A stretch of DNA of 64,000 nucleotides from assembly GCF_000612585.1 (NCBI RefSeq), contig NZ_JFCA01000006.1:81668-145667 (forward strand), written 5' to 3'. Below are positions 38,922 to 47,931 of this stretch, piece after piece. This DNA is from Pseudomonas sp. CHM02 (GTDB taxonomy: Bacteria; Pseudomonadota; Gammaproteobacteria; Pseudomonadales; Pseudomonadaceae). The notes under the pieces were generated by a model. That model made no database searches and had not been told where the DNA came from. It saw nothing but the letters and a program-made list of their open reading frames with translations. Position numbers and translations under genes: made by a program. How positions within the stretch are numbered: the stretch's first letter is position 1; each line of letters begins with the position of its first letter.

Positions 38922-41192
38922 ATGCACCCTCTGCTTCGCACCTATCGCTACACCAAACCTGCCCGCCCGTTCGTCCTTGCCAGTGCGCCCTTCATGGCGC
39001 TGCTGGCCGGCGACGTCCTGGGCGCAGAACCCCCGACCACCACCGCCCTGCCCCAGGTCACGGTAACTGCCCAGCGCCATGAAGAATCGGCCCAGGACGT
39101 TGGCATCGCCTTGACCGCCCTCAGCGGCCAGGACCTGCAGAACAAGGGCGTGACCAACGTCAACGAGCTGCAAAACTATGTGCTCAACCTCGACATTGCA
39201 CCGCAGTACGGCGGCGGCAATCCGCTGTTTCGGATTCGCGGCGTGGGGCTCAAGGACTATGGCAGCAACAACACCTCTACGGTGGGTGTGTACCTCGACC
39301 AGGTCGCGTTGCCCTACCCGATCCAGACCCAGGGCCAGCTCTTCGACTTGGAGCGCGTCGAGGTACTGCGTGGCCCGCAGGGCACGTTGTACGGGCGTAA
39401 CAGCACCGCCGGCGCGATCAATTTCATCACCCAAAAACCCACCCGTGAATTCCACGGTGGGCTGACCACCAGCTACGGGTCCTACCACGCCAGCAATGTC
39501 GAAGGGTTTCTTTCCGGCCCCCTCAGCGACACCCTGCGTGCGCGCCTGTCGTTCATCACCGAGCAAGGCGGCGCCTGGCAGGATAACCGCGTCACCGGGC
39601 AAAGCCTGGGCGACAAGGACAACACCTCGGTGCGCGGCCAGTTCGATTGGGACGCCACGCCGGACATCAACTTCAACCTGACCGTGCATGCTGGCGAGGA
39701 CAAGTCCGACAGTCGCGGCTCGTACCTGTACCAGGGCCTGAAACCCAACGCCAACGGCGCTGCGTACTCACCGATCGGCGCCGAGAGCAACGGCAAGCAC
39801 ACCGGCTGGGGCCTGACCCCGGGCTTTGCCAGGCTCACCGGGCTCTCCGTGGGTGACAAGCCCCACCGCGACAACGACAACACCGGCTTCGCGCTCACCG
39901 GCACCTTCGACCTCAATGACCACCTGAGCGTCACCAGCATCACCGCGTCCGACCGTTTCCGCCGCCGCGAATACATCGACTGGGATGCCTCGGTGATCCC
40001 GCAATCCGATGAATACTTCGACTCGAAGATCGAAGTGTTCTCCCAGGAACTGCGCCTCGCCTCCCACGACAACGAACGCTTCAACTGGCAGACCGGGCTG
40101 TATTTCGCCCAGGACCGCCTGGATGAAAACTTCTACTCGGACTTCAGCGCCAACCTGGGTTACGGCACCTACACCTCCTACACCCAGAAATCCAACACCT
40201 ACAGCGCCTTCGCCCAGGGCGACTACCAGCTCACCGACAACTGGAAAGTGATCGTCGGCCTGCGCCAGGAGAAAGAGCACCGCGAGCTGGAAGACTTCGC
40301 CACCCAGCGCATCCTGGTCAACCAGGGCGTCTACAGCCTGGGGCAATTGAGCTTCCCCGCCGCCGACAGCGACCTGGACAGCAACTCCACCTCATGGAAA
40401 CTCGGCCTCGAATACCAGCTCACGCCGTCGACCCTGCTGTACTCGACGGTCAGCCGCGGGATCAAGTCCGGAGGCTTTACCGCCTACAACTCCAGCTATG
40501 CCGAGCAGATCGCGCCGGTCAAACCGGAAAAACTGCTGGCCTATGAGGCGGGCTTCAAGAGCGACTTGAGCGACACGCTGCGCTTCAACGGCTCGGCGTT
40601 CTACTACGACTACCGCGACCAGCAATACCAGTCCCAGGTATGGATCAGCCAAGCGGTGGGCAACGTCGGCCGGCTGGTGAATATCCCCAAATCGAAGATC
40701 TACGGCTATGAGCTGGAAGTGCAATGGGAACCGGTATCGGGCCTGACCCTCGGCCAGTACTTCGGTACCAAGAAAGGCAAGTACGTCGACTACCAGGGCC
40801 TGAACAGCACGGCCACCCGCGCGGTGGGGTTTGCCTATCCGGTGTACACCGACTTCTCCGGTTCCAGCCTGACCAACTTCCCGAAAATCAGCTACGGCGG
40901 CCAGTTGCAGTACGTGTGGGATGTAGGCGGCTTCAGCTTCAGCGCCGAGAGCGATTACTCGTTCCACGACCGCATCACCGGCAGCAACGGCACCACCACC
41001 CAAGCCTACTGGCTGGCCAATGCGCGCCTGGGCATCACGCCCAAGGGCAGCAACTGGTCGGGGGCATTGTGGGCCCGCAACGTGTTCGACAAGAAATACG
41101 ACCTGTACCACGGCTCGTTCCTGTCCAACGCGCAAATCGCCACACCGGGTGACCCGCGCACCGTGGGTGTGCAGGCCAGCTACAAATTCTAG
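38922..41192 (+). CDS. TonB-dependent receptor next to PhoD
   Basis: 756 aa. A signal peptide ends after 'LAGDVLGA', then a TonB box-like QVTVTAQR. The plug carries 'RIRGVGLKDYGSNNTSTVGVYLDQV' and 'LRGPQGTLYGRNSTAGAINFITQKP', which places it in the general TonB receptor group used for sugars, aromatics and other non-siderophore ligands. It ends GVQASYKF. A phosphatase gene follows after 9 bp, so the pair probably acts on a phosphate ester. The upstream 240-bp gap contains an inverted repeat ATAGCTTGCTAT at 38810-38821; no clear Pho box was found. Confidence 0.9.
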   Translation: MHPLLRTYRYTKPARPFVLASAPFMALLAGDVLGAEPPTTTALPQVTVTAQRHEESAQDVGIALTALSGQDLQNKGVTNVNELQNYVLNLDIAPQYGGGNPLFRIRGVGLKDYGSNNTSTVGVYLDQVALPYPIQTQGQLFDLERVEVLRGPQGTLYGRNSTAGAINFITQKPTREFHGGLTTSYGSYHASNVEGFLSGPLSDTLRARLSFITEQGGAWQDNRVTGQSLGDKDNTSVRGQFDWDATPDINFNLTVHAGEDKSDSRGSYLYQGLKPNANGAAYSPIGAESNGKHTGWGLTPGFARLTGLSVGDKPHRDNDNTGFALTGTFDLNDHLSVTSITASDRFRRREYIDWDASVIPQSDEYFDSKIEVFSQELRLASHDNERFNWQTGLYFAQDRLDENFYSDFSANLGYGTYTSYTQKSNTYSAFAQGDYQLTDNWKVIVGLRQEKEHRELEDFATQRILVNQGVYSLGQLSFPAADSDLDSNSTSWKLGLEYQLTPSTLLYSTVSRGIKSGGFTAYNSSYAEQIAPVKPEKLLAYEAGFKSDLSDTLRFNGSAFYYDYRDQQYQSQVWISQAVGNVGRLVNIPKSKIYGYELEVQWEPVSGLTLGQYFGTKKGKYVDYQGLNSTATRAVGFAYPVYTDFSGSSLTNFPKISYGGQLQYVWDVGGFSFSAESDYSFHDRITGSNGTTTQAYWLANARLGITPKGSNWSGALWARNVFDKKYDLYHGSFLSNAQIATPGDPRTVGVQASYKF

Positions 41193-41201
41193 GGACCCGT
41201 C

Positions 41202-42776
41202 ATGACTTTCGATCTGAACCGCCGCCAGGCCCTGCGCCTGTTGGCCGGGGCGGCTGTCGCCCCCCTGGTGTTGCGTTACGGCAGTGCGCTGGCGAATGTG
41301 CCCACGCCATTTACCCTGGGGGTCGCCAGTGGCGATCCCTGGCCCGATGGCTTTGTGATCTGGACGCGGCTGAGCACGCTGCCGCTGTTTCCCGGCAACG
41401 AATACACACTGCCCGCGAGCATCCCGGTGGACTGGGAAGTCGGCCTGGATGAACACTTCCAACGCATCGCCCAACGCGGCCGCACCCAGGCCCTGGCGAT
41501 CAATGGACACGCCGTGCACGTGGAGCTGCGCGGGCTGCAGCCGGCCCGTGAATACTGGTACCGCTTTATCGCCCTGGGCGAGCGTGGGCCGACCGGACGT
41601 GCGCTGACCCTGCCGGCACTGAATGCCAGGGTCGATCACCTGCGCCTGGGCGTCGCCTCCTGCGCGCATTACGAGCGCGGCCTGTTCAGCGCCTATCGGC
41701 ACATGGCCAACGAGCGTCCCGACCTGGTGCTGTTCCTCGGCGACTACATCTACGAATACACCAACGCCCCCGGCACACCCGGCCTGGCTCGCTCCTACGG
41801 CGCGCCCGAAGCCACTGACCTGGCCGGCTACCGATACCGCTACGCGCTGCACAAGACCGACCCCGACCTGCAACAGCTGCACGCCGCCGCGCCGTGGATC
41901 GCCACCTGGGATGACCATGAGGTACAGGACGATTACTCCGGCGTGTCCTCCAGAGACCCGAAGGTCACCCTCGCCGCCTTCCAGCAACGCCGGGCGGCGG
42001 CGTACCAGGCCTTCCTGGAAAACATGCCGTTGCGCCGCCCACCCATCGGCAGCAATGGCAGCCCACGGATCTATCGGCGCTTCACCTATGGCGACCTCGC
42101 CGCAATCCCGGTGCTCGATGGCCGCCAATATCGCTCACGCCAACCATGCTACCAGGCACCGAATTTCGGCAAGGGCCATATGGAGTCGAGCAGTTGCGCA
42201 GACCTGGCCGACCCCACGCGCACGTTGCTGGGGTTCGAGCAGGAGCGTTGGCTCTACGACGGATTGCGCCGCAGCGACAGCCGCTGGAACCTGCTGGCCC
42301 AGGACCTGCTGGTGGCGCCGCTACGGGCGGACAGACCGGGGACCGATGGTGCGCGTTACTGGACCGACAGTTGGGACGGGTTTCAAGCAGCACGTGGGCG
42401 GCTGATCGAGAACCTGCGCGACAGTCGGGTAGCGAATCCGGTGGTGTTGAGTGGGGATTACCATTCGTTCTGGGCCAACCATCTGTATGAGCGGCCAGAG
42501 GATCCGGATTCGACATTGGTGGCGGCGGAGTTTGTGGGTACGTCGATTACCTCCAATGGGCCGAGTTATGAGGCGGTGCAGTCGATATTGCCGGCGAATC
42601 CGCAGATCCGGTTCTATGACAGTCGGCCGCGGGGGTATCTGTCGCTGGACCTGACGCCTGGGAGGTTGGAGGTGAAGATGCAGGCGATTTCGGATCGGTT
42701 GGATCCGGCTGCTACGGTGTCGACGTTGAAGGGGTTTGTGGTGGAGAGTGGCAGTGCTGTGGTGCATGAGGCCTGA
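41202..42776 (+). CDS. phoD: PhoD-type alkaline phosphatase/phosphodiesterase, Tat-exported
   Basis: 524 aa, normal for PhoD. A twin-arginine signal (NRRQALRLLAGAAVAPLVL) targets it to the periplasm. The PhoD N-domain begins 'TPFTLGVASGDPWPDGFVIWTRL'; the metallophosphatase core shows 'LRLGVASCAHYERGLFSAYRHM', 'PDLVLFLGDYIYEYT', 'WDDHEVQDDYSG' and 'VVLSGDYHSFWAN', which carry the Ca/Fe ligands. It hydrolyses phosphate mono- and diesters. Paired with the receptor upstream it forms a two-gene unit that ends at a REPIN before a convergent operon. Codon choice near the 3' end is slightly less GC-rich than in the rest of the gene. Confidence 0.93.
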   Translation: MTFDLNRRQALRLLAGAAVAPLVLRYGSALANVPTPFTLGVASGDPWPDGFVIWTRLSTLPLFPGNEYTLPASIPVDWEVGLDEHFQRIAQRGRTQALAINGHAVHVELRGLQPAREYWYRFIALGERGPTGRALTLPALNARVDHLRLGVASCAHYERGLFSAYRHMANERPDLVLFLGDYIYEYTNAPGTPGLARSYGAPEATDLAGYRYRYALHKTDPDLQQLHAAAPWIATWDDHEVQDDYSGVSSRDPKVTLAAFQQRRAAAYQAFLENMPLRRPPIGSNGSPRIYRRFTYGDLAAIPVLDGRQYRSRQPCYQAPNFGKGHMESSSCADLADPTRTLLGFEQERWLYDGLRRSDSRWNLLAQDLLVAPLRADRPGTDGARYWTDSWDGFQAARGRLIENLRDSRVANPVVLSGDYHSFWANHLYERPEDPDSTLVAAEFVGTSITSNGPSYEAVQSILPANPQIRFYDSRPRGYLSLDLTPGRLEVKMQAISDRLDPAATVSTLKGFVVESGSAVVHEA

Positions 42777-42805
42777 TGGAGTGAATATCCATCGATACCT
42801 CCCAC

Positions 42806-42904
42806 TGTAGGAGCTGGCTTGCCGGCGATGGTCGTTAACGATGACGCGGGGCATCTGGATGCTCCCGGCGACCTCGCGTTTTTCGCTGGCAGCCGGCTCC
42901 TGCA
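42806..42904. repeat. REPIN (paired inverted REP)
   Basis: Left arm TGTAGGAGCTGGCTTGCC and right arm GCAGCCGGCTCCTGCA (inverted) flank a conserved core with GTCGTTAACGATGACGCGGG. It lies between the convergent phoD and ABC-transporter units and probably also forms the transcript ends. Related copies are at 31107, 54034 and 54182. Confidence 0.75.
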
Positions 42905-42951
42905 AGGACGGCGTATTCAGGGTGCAAACCAAGGCGACCTGATGCATCCCA

Positions 42952-44562
42952 TCACCCAACCGCCAGCAACCGCCCCGGAATATCCGCCAGCAACCCCTGC
43001 GTATACTCACTCACAGGCGCCGTAAACACCCGCTCACACTCCCCCTGTTCCACCACCTGCCCAGCGCGCATCACCACCACATGATCGGAAATCTGCCTCA
43101 CCACCGCCAGATCATGGGAAATAAACAGATAGCTCAACCCCAATCGCTCCTGCAGCTCGGCCAGTAACTTCAAGATCTGTCCCTGGATCGACGCGTCCAA
43201 CGCCGACAACGCCTCATCCAGCACCAGCAACTGGGGCTCCAACGCCAGCGCCCGCGCAATCGCCACTCGCTGTCGCTGCCCACCGGACAACTCCACCGGC
43301 CGGCTCCCCAACAACCGCGCCGGCAACTCGACCTGTTCCAGCAAGGTCGCCGCCCGCTGTCGGCGCCAGGCGCCATCGCCCAGGTCAAACGCCTGCAGCG
43401 GTTCGCTGATGATCTGCTCCAGGCTTAACCGTGGGTTCAATGACGCATAGGGATTCTGATAAACCACCTGGATCTGCCGCCGCAGCGCCAGCCACTCGCG
43501 GCGCGACACCCGGCTGATGTCCTGGCCATCGAACACCACGCTACCGCTGTCCAACTGTTCCAACCCGAGGATCAACCGCGCCGTGGTCGACTTGCCAGAC
43601 CCCGACTCGCCCACCAGGCTGGTGGTGCCATGGCGCGGCAGGTGGAAAGACACGTCGTCCACCGCCAACGGCGCCGGGTGACGCCAGGTTGAGAAATCCT
43701 TACGCAGGCCCTGCACCGTCAAGAGGGGCGTGGCATCGACACGCGCCGCACTCACTTGTCGCCGCTGTTGCACCAGCAAGCTCGGCGCGGCCTGCAAAAG
43801 CTGCCGGGTGTAGGCGTGCTGTGGCGCTTCGAACACGCGACGAGCGACGCCGGTTTCGACGATGCGCCCCTGGTGCATCACCAGCAGCCGATCCGCTCGG
43901 TCCAGCGCCACACCCAAATCGTGGGTAATCAGCAACACCGCTGTGCCGCGCTCGCGGGCCAGGGTTTGCAGGCGGTCGAGAATCTGCCGTTGCACACCCA
44001 CATCCAGCGCGCTGGTGGGTTCGTCGGCGATCACCAGCGGCGGGTCGTTGGCCAGGGCGATGGCGATCAGCACGCGCTGGCGCATGCCTCCGGAAAGTTG
44101 ATGGGGATAGCCACGCGCCACGCGCTCGACATCCTGCAGGCCGACTTCACGTAGCAGCGCCAGGCTGCGCTGGCGCGCCAGCGGCTTGGGCACGCCATGC
44201 AGGGTCAGGGCCTCCACGAGTTGCTGGCCGATACGCTTGACCGGGTCCAGGGACAGCGCCGGGTCCTGCGGCACAAAGCCCACGCTGCGCCCGCGAATAC
44301 TTTGCCATTGGCGCTCGCTGACATGGGTCAACGCCTGGCCCGCCAGGCGAATGCTGCCGGATTCGATCTGCGCATTGGCCGCCAGCAGTCCCACCAGCGC
44401 CGCAGCAGTGGTGGATTTGCCCGAGCCGGACTCGCCGACAATCGCCAGGATCTCACCGGCCTTGAGTTGAAAGTCGATACCCGCCACACCCTCCGTTCGC
44501 CCATCGCGGCCGTGGTAGGCAATGCGCAGGTCGTGCACCTCCAGCAAAATCTGCTCTGTCAT
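42952..44562 (-). CDS. Fused duplicated ABC ATPase (DppD-DppF type)
   Basis: 536-aa protein with two ABC ATPase domains. Domain 1: Walker A GESGSGKST, signature LSGGMRQR, Walker B VIADEPTSALD. Domain 2: Walker A GESGSGKST, 'YQNPYASLNPRLS' and signature LSGGQRQRVAIARAL, Walker B LLVLDEALSALD. Tandem fusion of the two ATPases is common for oligopeptide/nickel/glutathione-type importers. The start at 44562 (MTEQILLEV) overlaps the upstream permease stop by ATGA. It is the last gene of the operon starting at 53542. Confidence 0.93.
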   Translation of the reverse strand: MTEQILLEVHDLRIAYHGRDGRTEGVAGIDFQLKAGEILAIVGESGSGKSTTAAALVGLLAANAQIESGSIRLAGQALTHVSERQWQSIRGRSVGFVPQDPALSLDPVKRIGQQLVEALTLHGVPKPLARQRSLALLREVGLQDVERVARGYPHQLSGGMRQRVLIAIALANDPPLVIADEPTSALDVGVQRQILDRLQTLARERGTAVLLITHDLGVALDRADRLLVMHQGRIVETGVARRVFEAPQHAYTRQLLQAAPSLLVQQRRQVSAARVDATPLLTVQGLRKDFSTWRHPAPLAVDDVSFHLPRHGTTSLVGESGSGKSTTARLILGLEQLDSGSVVFDGQDISRVSRREWLALRRQIQVVYQNPYASLNPRLSLEQIISEPLQAFDLGDGAWRRQRAATLLEQVELPARLLGSRPVELSGGQRQRVAIARALALEPQLLVLDEALSALDASIQGQILKLLAELQERLGLSYLFISHDLAVVRQISDHVVVMRAGQVVEQGECERVFTAPVSEYTQGLLADIPGRLLAVG

Positions 44563-45413
44563 CGTGTGGTTCCTTGATCCTGTTGCAACGCACGCGCCAG
44601 TTGGTTGGCCGATACCACCACGGCCGCCACCACCAGGCCTGGCAGGCTGGTGTACCACCAGGCGGAGATCATGTAGTTGCGCCCTTCCGCCACCAGCAAG
44701 CCCCATTCAGGTTGCGGCGGCGGCGCGCCAAAGCCGAGAAAGCTCAGGGCCGAGACCGCCAGCACCGCGCTGCCGAACTCCAGCGCGGCCAGTGCCAACA
44801 CCGGCGCGCTGGCGTGGGGCAGGATATGCCGGGCGATGATGGTCCACGGGCCCACACCGCAGGCGGAAGCCGCCTCGACAAACGTACTCGCACGCCAACG
44901 CAGCACTTCGCCACGCACCAGGCGCGCGAAGGTCGCCACCGACGACAACCCCACCGCCAGGGCGATATTCACCGTGCCAAATCCCAGCACCGTGATCACC
45001 GCCATCGCCAGCAACAGCGCAGGGATCGCCATCAGTACTTCCACGCAACGCATCAGTAGCGCATCGACCCAGCCCCCGAAGAATCCGGCCAGCACACCGA
45101 GGACGATACCGCTGAACAGGGCGATCAACACCGCCAGCAAGGTCGCGCGCAACGACAGCCCGGCGCCGTAGACGGTGCGGCTGTAGAGATCGCGGCCAAG
45201 GTGATCGGTACCGAACCAATGGGCCGTGGAGGGCCCCTGCAAGGCATTGGCCGGCACACCCAGCAGGGGATCGAAATGCGTGAACAGCTGCGGACACAGC
45301 GCCCAACCCAGCACCAGCAGCAACACGAACACACCCAGCGGCAACAACGGGCGCCGGCGCAGCACGGTGAAATAGCGCGGGCGTGGCAAAACGGCGGTCA
45401 AGGCAAGGCTCAT
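44559..45413 (-). CDS. ABC permease, DppC/OppC type
   Basis: 284 aa, about six membrane segments, with the N-terminal arm 'HFDPLLGVPANALQGPSTAHWFGTDHLGRDLYSRTVYGAGLSL' that is diagnostic for DppC-type permeases and an EAA-like loop 'FVEAASACGVGPWTIIARHILPHA'. It overlaps both neighbours by 4 bp (ATGA). Confidence 0.93.
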   Translation of the reverse strand: MSLALTAVLPRPRYFTVLRRRPLLPLGVFVLLLVLGWALCPQLFTHFDPLLGVPANALQGPSTAHWFGTDHLGRDLYSRTVYGAGLSLRATLLAVLIALFSGIVLGVLAGFFGGWVDALLMRCVEVLMAIPALLLAMAVITVLGFGTVNIALAVGLSSVATFARLVRGEVLRWRASTFVEAASACGVGPWTIIARHILPHASAPVLALAALEFGSAVLAVSALSFLGFGAPPPQPEWGLLVAEGRNYMISAWWYTSLPGLVVAAVVVSANQLARALQQDQGTTR

Positions 45414-46360
45414 CGGGCGGCTCCGCGAATACGTGGGTCAAGCAGTGGGTACAGCAGGTCCACCAGCAGGTTGACGGTGATGAAGATCAACGCCGCCAAC
45501 ACCACCACGCCCTGCACCACCGGAATGTCCTGGCTGCTGACCGCGCCTTGGGCCAGGCGCCCGATACCTTCGCGGGAGAACACGGTTTCGGTGACCACGG
45601 AACCGGCCAGCAACGAGCCGACAATTACCCCGCTCAAGCTGAGGATCGGGATCACCGCGTTATGCAGCACATGGGTCAGCAACACGCGCAGCGGGCTCAT
45701 GCCCTTGGCACGCAGAGCGTCGACAAAAGGCAGGCTCGAGGTGGCGGCCAGGGAGCGGGACAACACCTGGGCGATCACCGCGCTGGTGGGGATCGCCAAT
45801 GTGAGCGTCGGCAGTACCAGGGAAGCCAGCCCTTGGTTTCCCATCGCCGGGAACCAGTGCCAGCCGAACGAAAACCACTGCAACAGCAGCAGCCCAACCC
45901 AGAACGTCGGCAGCGACACCGCCACCGCCGGCAACCCGAGCAGCAGATCCCGCAACCAACGCTGGCGCGTCAGGCTCGCCACCAACGCCAGGCCTACACC
46001 CAGCACCAGCGACACCGCCAACGACACCAGCGCCAGCGCCGCCGTCTTCGGCAACGCCTCGGCCAACGACGCTGACACCGGCTGGCCACTCTGGATCGAG
46101 TCGCCAAAATCCAGCTGCATCGCATGCCACAACGCGATGCCGTACTGCACTGCCAGCGGCTCGTCGAGGTGGTACTGCGCACGTAGCTCCGCCACTTGCT
46201 GCTGATTGACGGTGGTCTGCTCGCCGTTCTGGTTGAGCATGATACTCACCGGGTCGCTGGGCAGCGCATACAGAATCACGAACGACAGGCTGAACGCCGC
46301 CCACAACACCAGCAACGCCTGCCCGCCCCGGGCCAACAGGTAAAACGCCGCGCCCTTCAT
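45410..46360 (-). CDS. ABC permease, DppB/OppB type
   Basis: 316 aa, about six membrane segments. The N-terminus 'FYLLARGGQALLVLWAAFSLSFVILYALPSDPV' and the loop 'FVDALRAKGMSPLRVLLTHVLHNAVIPILSLSGVIVGSLLAGSVVTETVFSREG' are typical of DppB permeases. It overlaps its neighbours by ATGA at both ends. Confidence 0.93.
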   Translation of the reverse strand: MKGAAFYLLARGGQALLVLWAAFSLSFVILYALPSDPVSIMLNQNGEQTTVNQQQVAELRAQYHLDEPLAVQYGIALWHAMQLDFGDSIQSGQPVSASLAEALPKTAALALVSLAVSLVLGVGLALVASLTRQRWLRDLLLGLPAVAVSLPTFWVGLLLLQWFSFGWHWFPAMGNQGLASLVLPTLTLAIPTSAVIAQVLSRSLAATSSLPFVDALRAKGMSPLRVLLTHVLHNAVIPILSLSGVIVGSLLAGSVVTETVFSREGIGRLAQGAVSSQDIPVVQGVVVLAALIFITVNLLVDLLYPLLDPRIRGAAR

Positions 46361-47931
46361 GGCTGCAACCAGGTGTCGAAGAACTGCAGGCGCGACGACG
46401 CTTCGTAGTGCAGGCCCTGCACCTGCTTGCCGTGGGCGAGTACCGTCGCCAGTTCCACCAGGGCGATCGCATGACCGTCGCGCAGCAACAGCTCACTGGC
46501 CTGGTCGATCAATACCTGGCGCCTGGCGCTGTCGAGGGTCTCGGAAGACTCGCGCAACAGGCGGTCGACGTCGCTCGGCTCGCGCTTGTTGATGTTGTAG
46601 CCCTGGGCGTAATACACGGTGCGCAACACGTCCGGATCAGCACGCGTGAGGTTGAGAAAGCGCACACTGAAGTCCCCACTGGCCTGGATCGCCGTGACCT
46701 GGCTGATGGTGGATTTATTCAACTGGAAGTCGATGCCCACCGCCTTCAACTGTTGCTGCACCAGCTCCAGGATCGGCGTCTGCTGCCAGTAATCGAGGCG
46801 AAACGACAAGCGCTTGCCGTCCTTGACCCGCACGCCATCGGCGCCCACTTGCCAACCCGCCTCATCCAATAATTTGCGTGCGCCTTCGGGATCGTAGGCC
46901 AACAGGCTCGACAGGTCGCGATACAGCGGCGTGCTGGTGGCGAGCAGCGCGGTGGCCGGCTTCTGGTAGCGCGAAATGATGCGCTGCAACTCGGCGCGGT
47001 CAATCGCCTTGCTCAGCGCCTGGCGCACCTTGATGTCGGCGAACAAGGGCGTCGACTCGTTCAGCGCCAGGTTGAACACCACGCCAGGGTTGGCGCGGGT
47101 CAGCAGGACCAAACCCTGGCTGTCGATGCTTGGTTCATCCTGCGGCGCCACGCTGGTATTCACCTCGATCTGCCCGGACGCCAGGCTGCCCAGGCGCACG
47201 CCGGACTCGGGGATGATCAGGAACTCGATAGCGTCCAGCCAGGCCTTGCCCTTGTGCGCCGCCAGCGACGAGCCCCAGGCGTAATCCTCGCGACGTGTGA
47301 GGGCGACCTTCTGGTTATGCACAAACGACTTGAGCACAAACGGCCCCGAACCGACCAATTGGCCCTGGCAACGGTCGCCGGAGGACAGTGCCAGATTGGC
47401 CGGCGACAATAAGCCCAGGGTCATGGTCGAGGTGGCTTGCAGGAACTGCGCATTGGGTTGTTCGAACTCGACGACCACGGTGTGGTTGTCCGGCGTGTCG
47501 ATGCGCTTGAGCCCGGCCAGGTAGGTCGCGCCCAGGATCGAACGCGCACCGAGCGCAACGATGGCCTCCAGGTTGGCCTTGACCGCCGCGGCATCCACTG
47601 CCGCACCGTCACTGAACGTCGCGCCCTGGCGCAGCACGAAGGTAAAGCGCCGCGAATCGGCGTCCACCTCCCAGCGTTCGGCCAGCCACGGCACGATGGC
47701 GCCGGTGACCGGGTCCTGGTCGGTCAGCGAATCCACCAACTGCCGGCCCACATTCAGCGCGGTATTGTTACCGGCCTGCTGCGGGTCGACACATTGCGGG
47801 TCGCCATCCAGCGCCACACGCAGCGTGCCACCGCTGCGGGGTGTGCCGGCATCGGCCTGGGCGACTTTGTCGGACGGCGCGCCACACGCCGCCAGCAACA
47901 GCGCCAGCAGCGCGACTGAAAGCTGCTTCAT
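46357..47931 (-). CDS. Family 5 ABC substrate-binding lipoprotein
   Basis: 524-aa solute-binding protein of the DppA/OppA family with a lipobox signal (MKQLSVALLALLLAAC). The family-5 features are 'GGTLRVALDGDPQCVDPQQ', 'LAERWEVDADSRRFTFVLRQGATFSDGAAVDA' and 'KVRQALSKAIDR'. It delivers substrate to the DppBC-like permeases downstream. Family members bind peptides, nickel chelates, opines or glutathione; the neighbouring monooxygenase suggests an organosulfur or chelate ligand (inference). Confidence 0.93.
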   Translation of the reverse strand: MKQLSVALLALLLAACGAPSDKVAQADAGTPRSGGTLRVALDGDPQCVDPQQAGNNTALNVGRQLVDSLTDQDPVTGAIVPWLAERWEVDADSRRFTFVLRQGATFSDGAAVDAAAVKANLEAIVALGARSILGATYLAGLKRIDTPDNHTVVVEFEQPNAQFLQATSTMTLGLLSPANLALSSGDRCQGQLVGSGPFVLKSFVHNQKVALTRREDYAWGSSLAAHKGKAWLDAIEFLIIPESGVRLGSLASGQIEVNTSVAPQDEPSIDSQGLVLLTRANPGVVFNLALNESTPLFADIKVRQALSKAIDRAELQRIISRYQKPATALLATSTPLYRDLSSLLAYDPEGARKLLDEAGWQVGADGVRVKDGKRLSFRLDYWQQTPILELVQQQLKAVGIDFQLNKSTISQVTAIQASGDFSVRFLNLTRADPDVLRTVYYAQGYNINKREPSDVDRLLRESSETLDSARRQVLIDQASELLLRDGHAIALVELATVLAHGKQVQGLHYEASSRLQFFDTWLQP

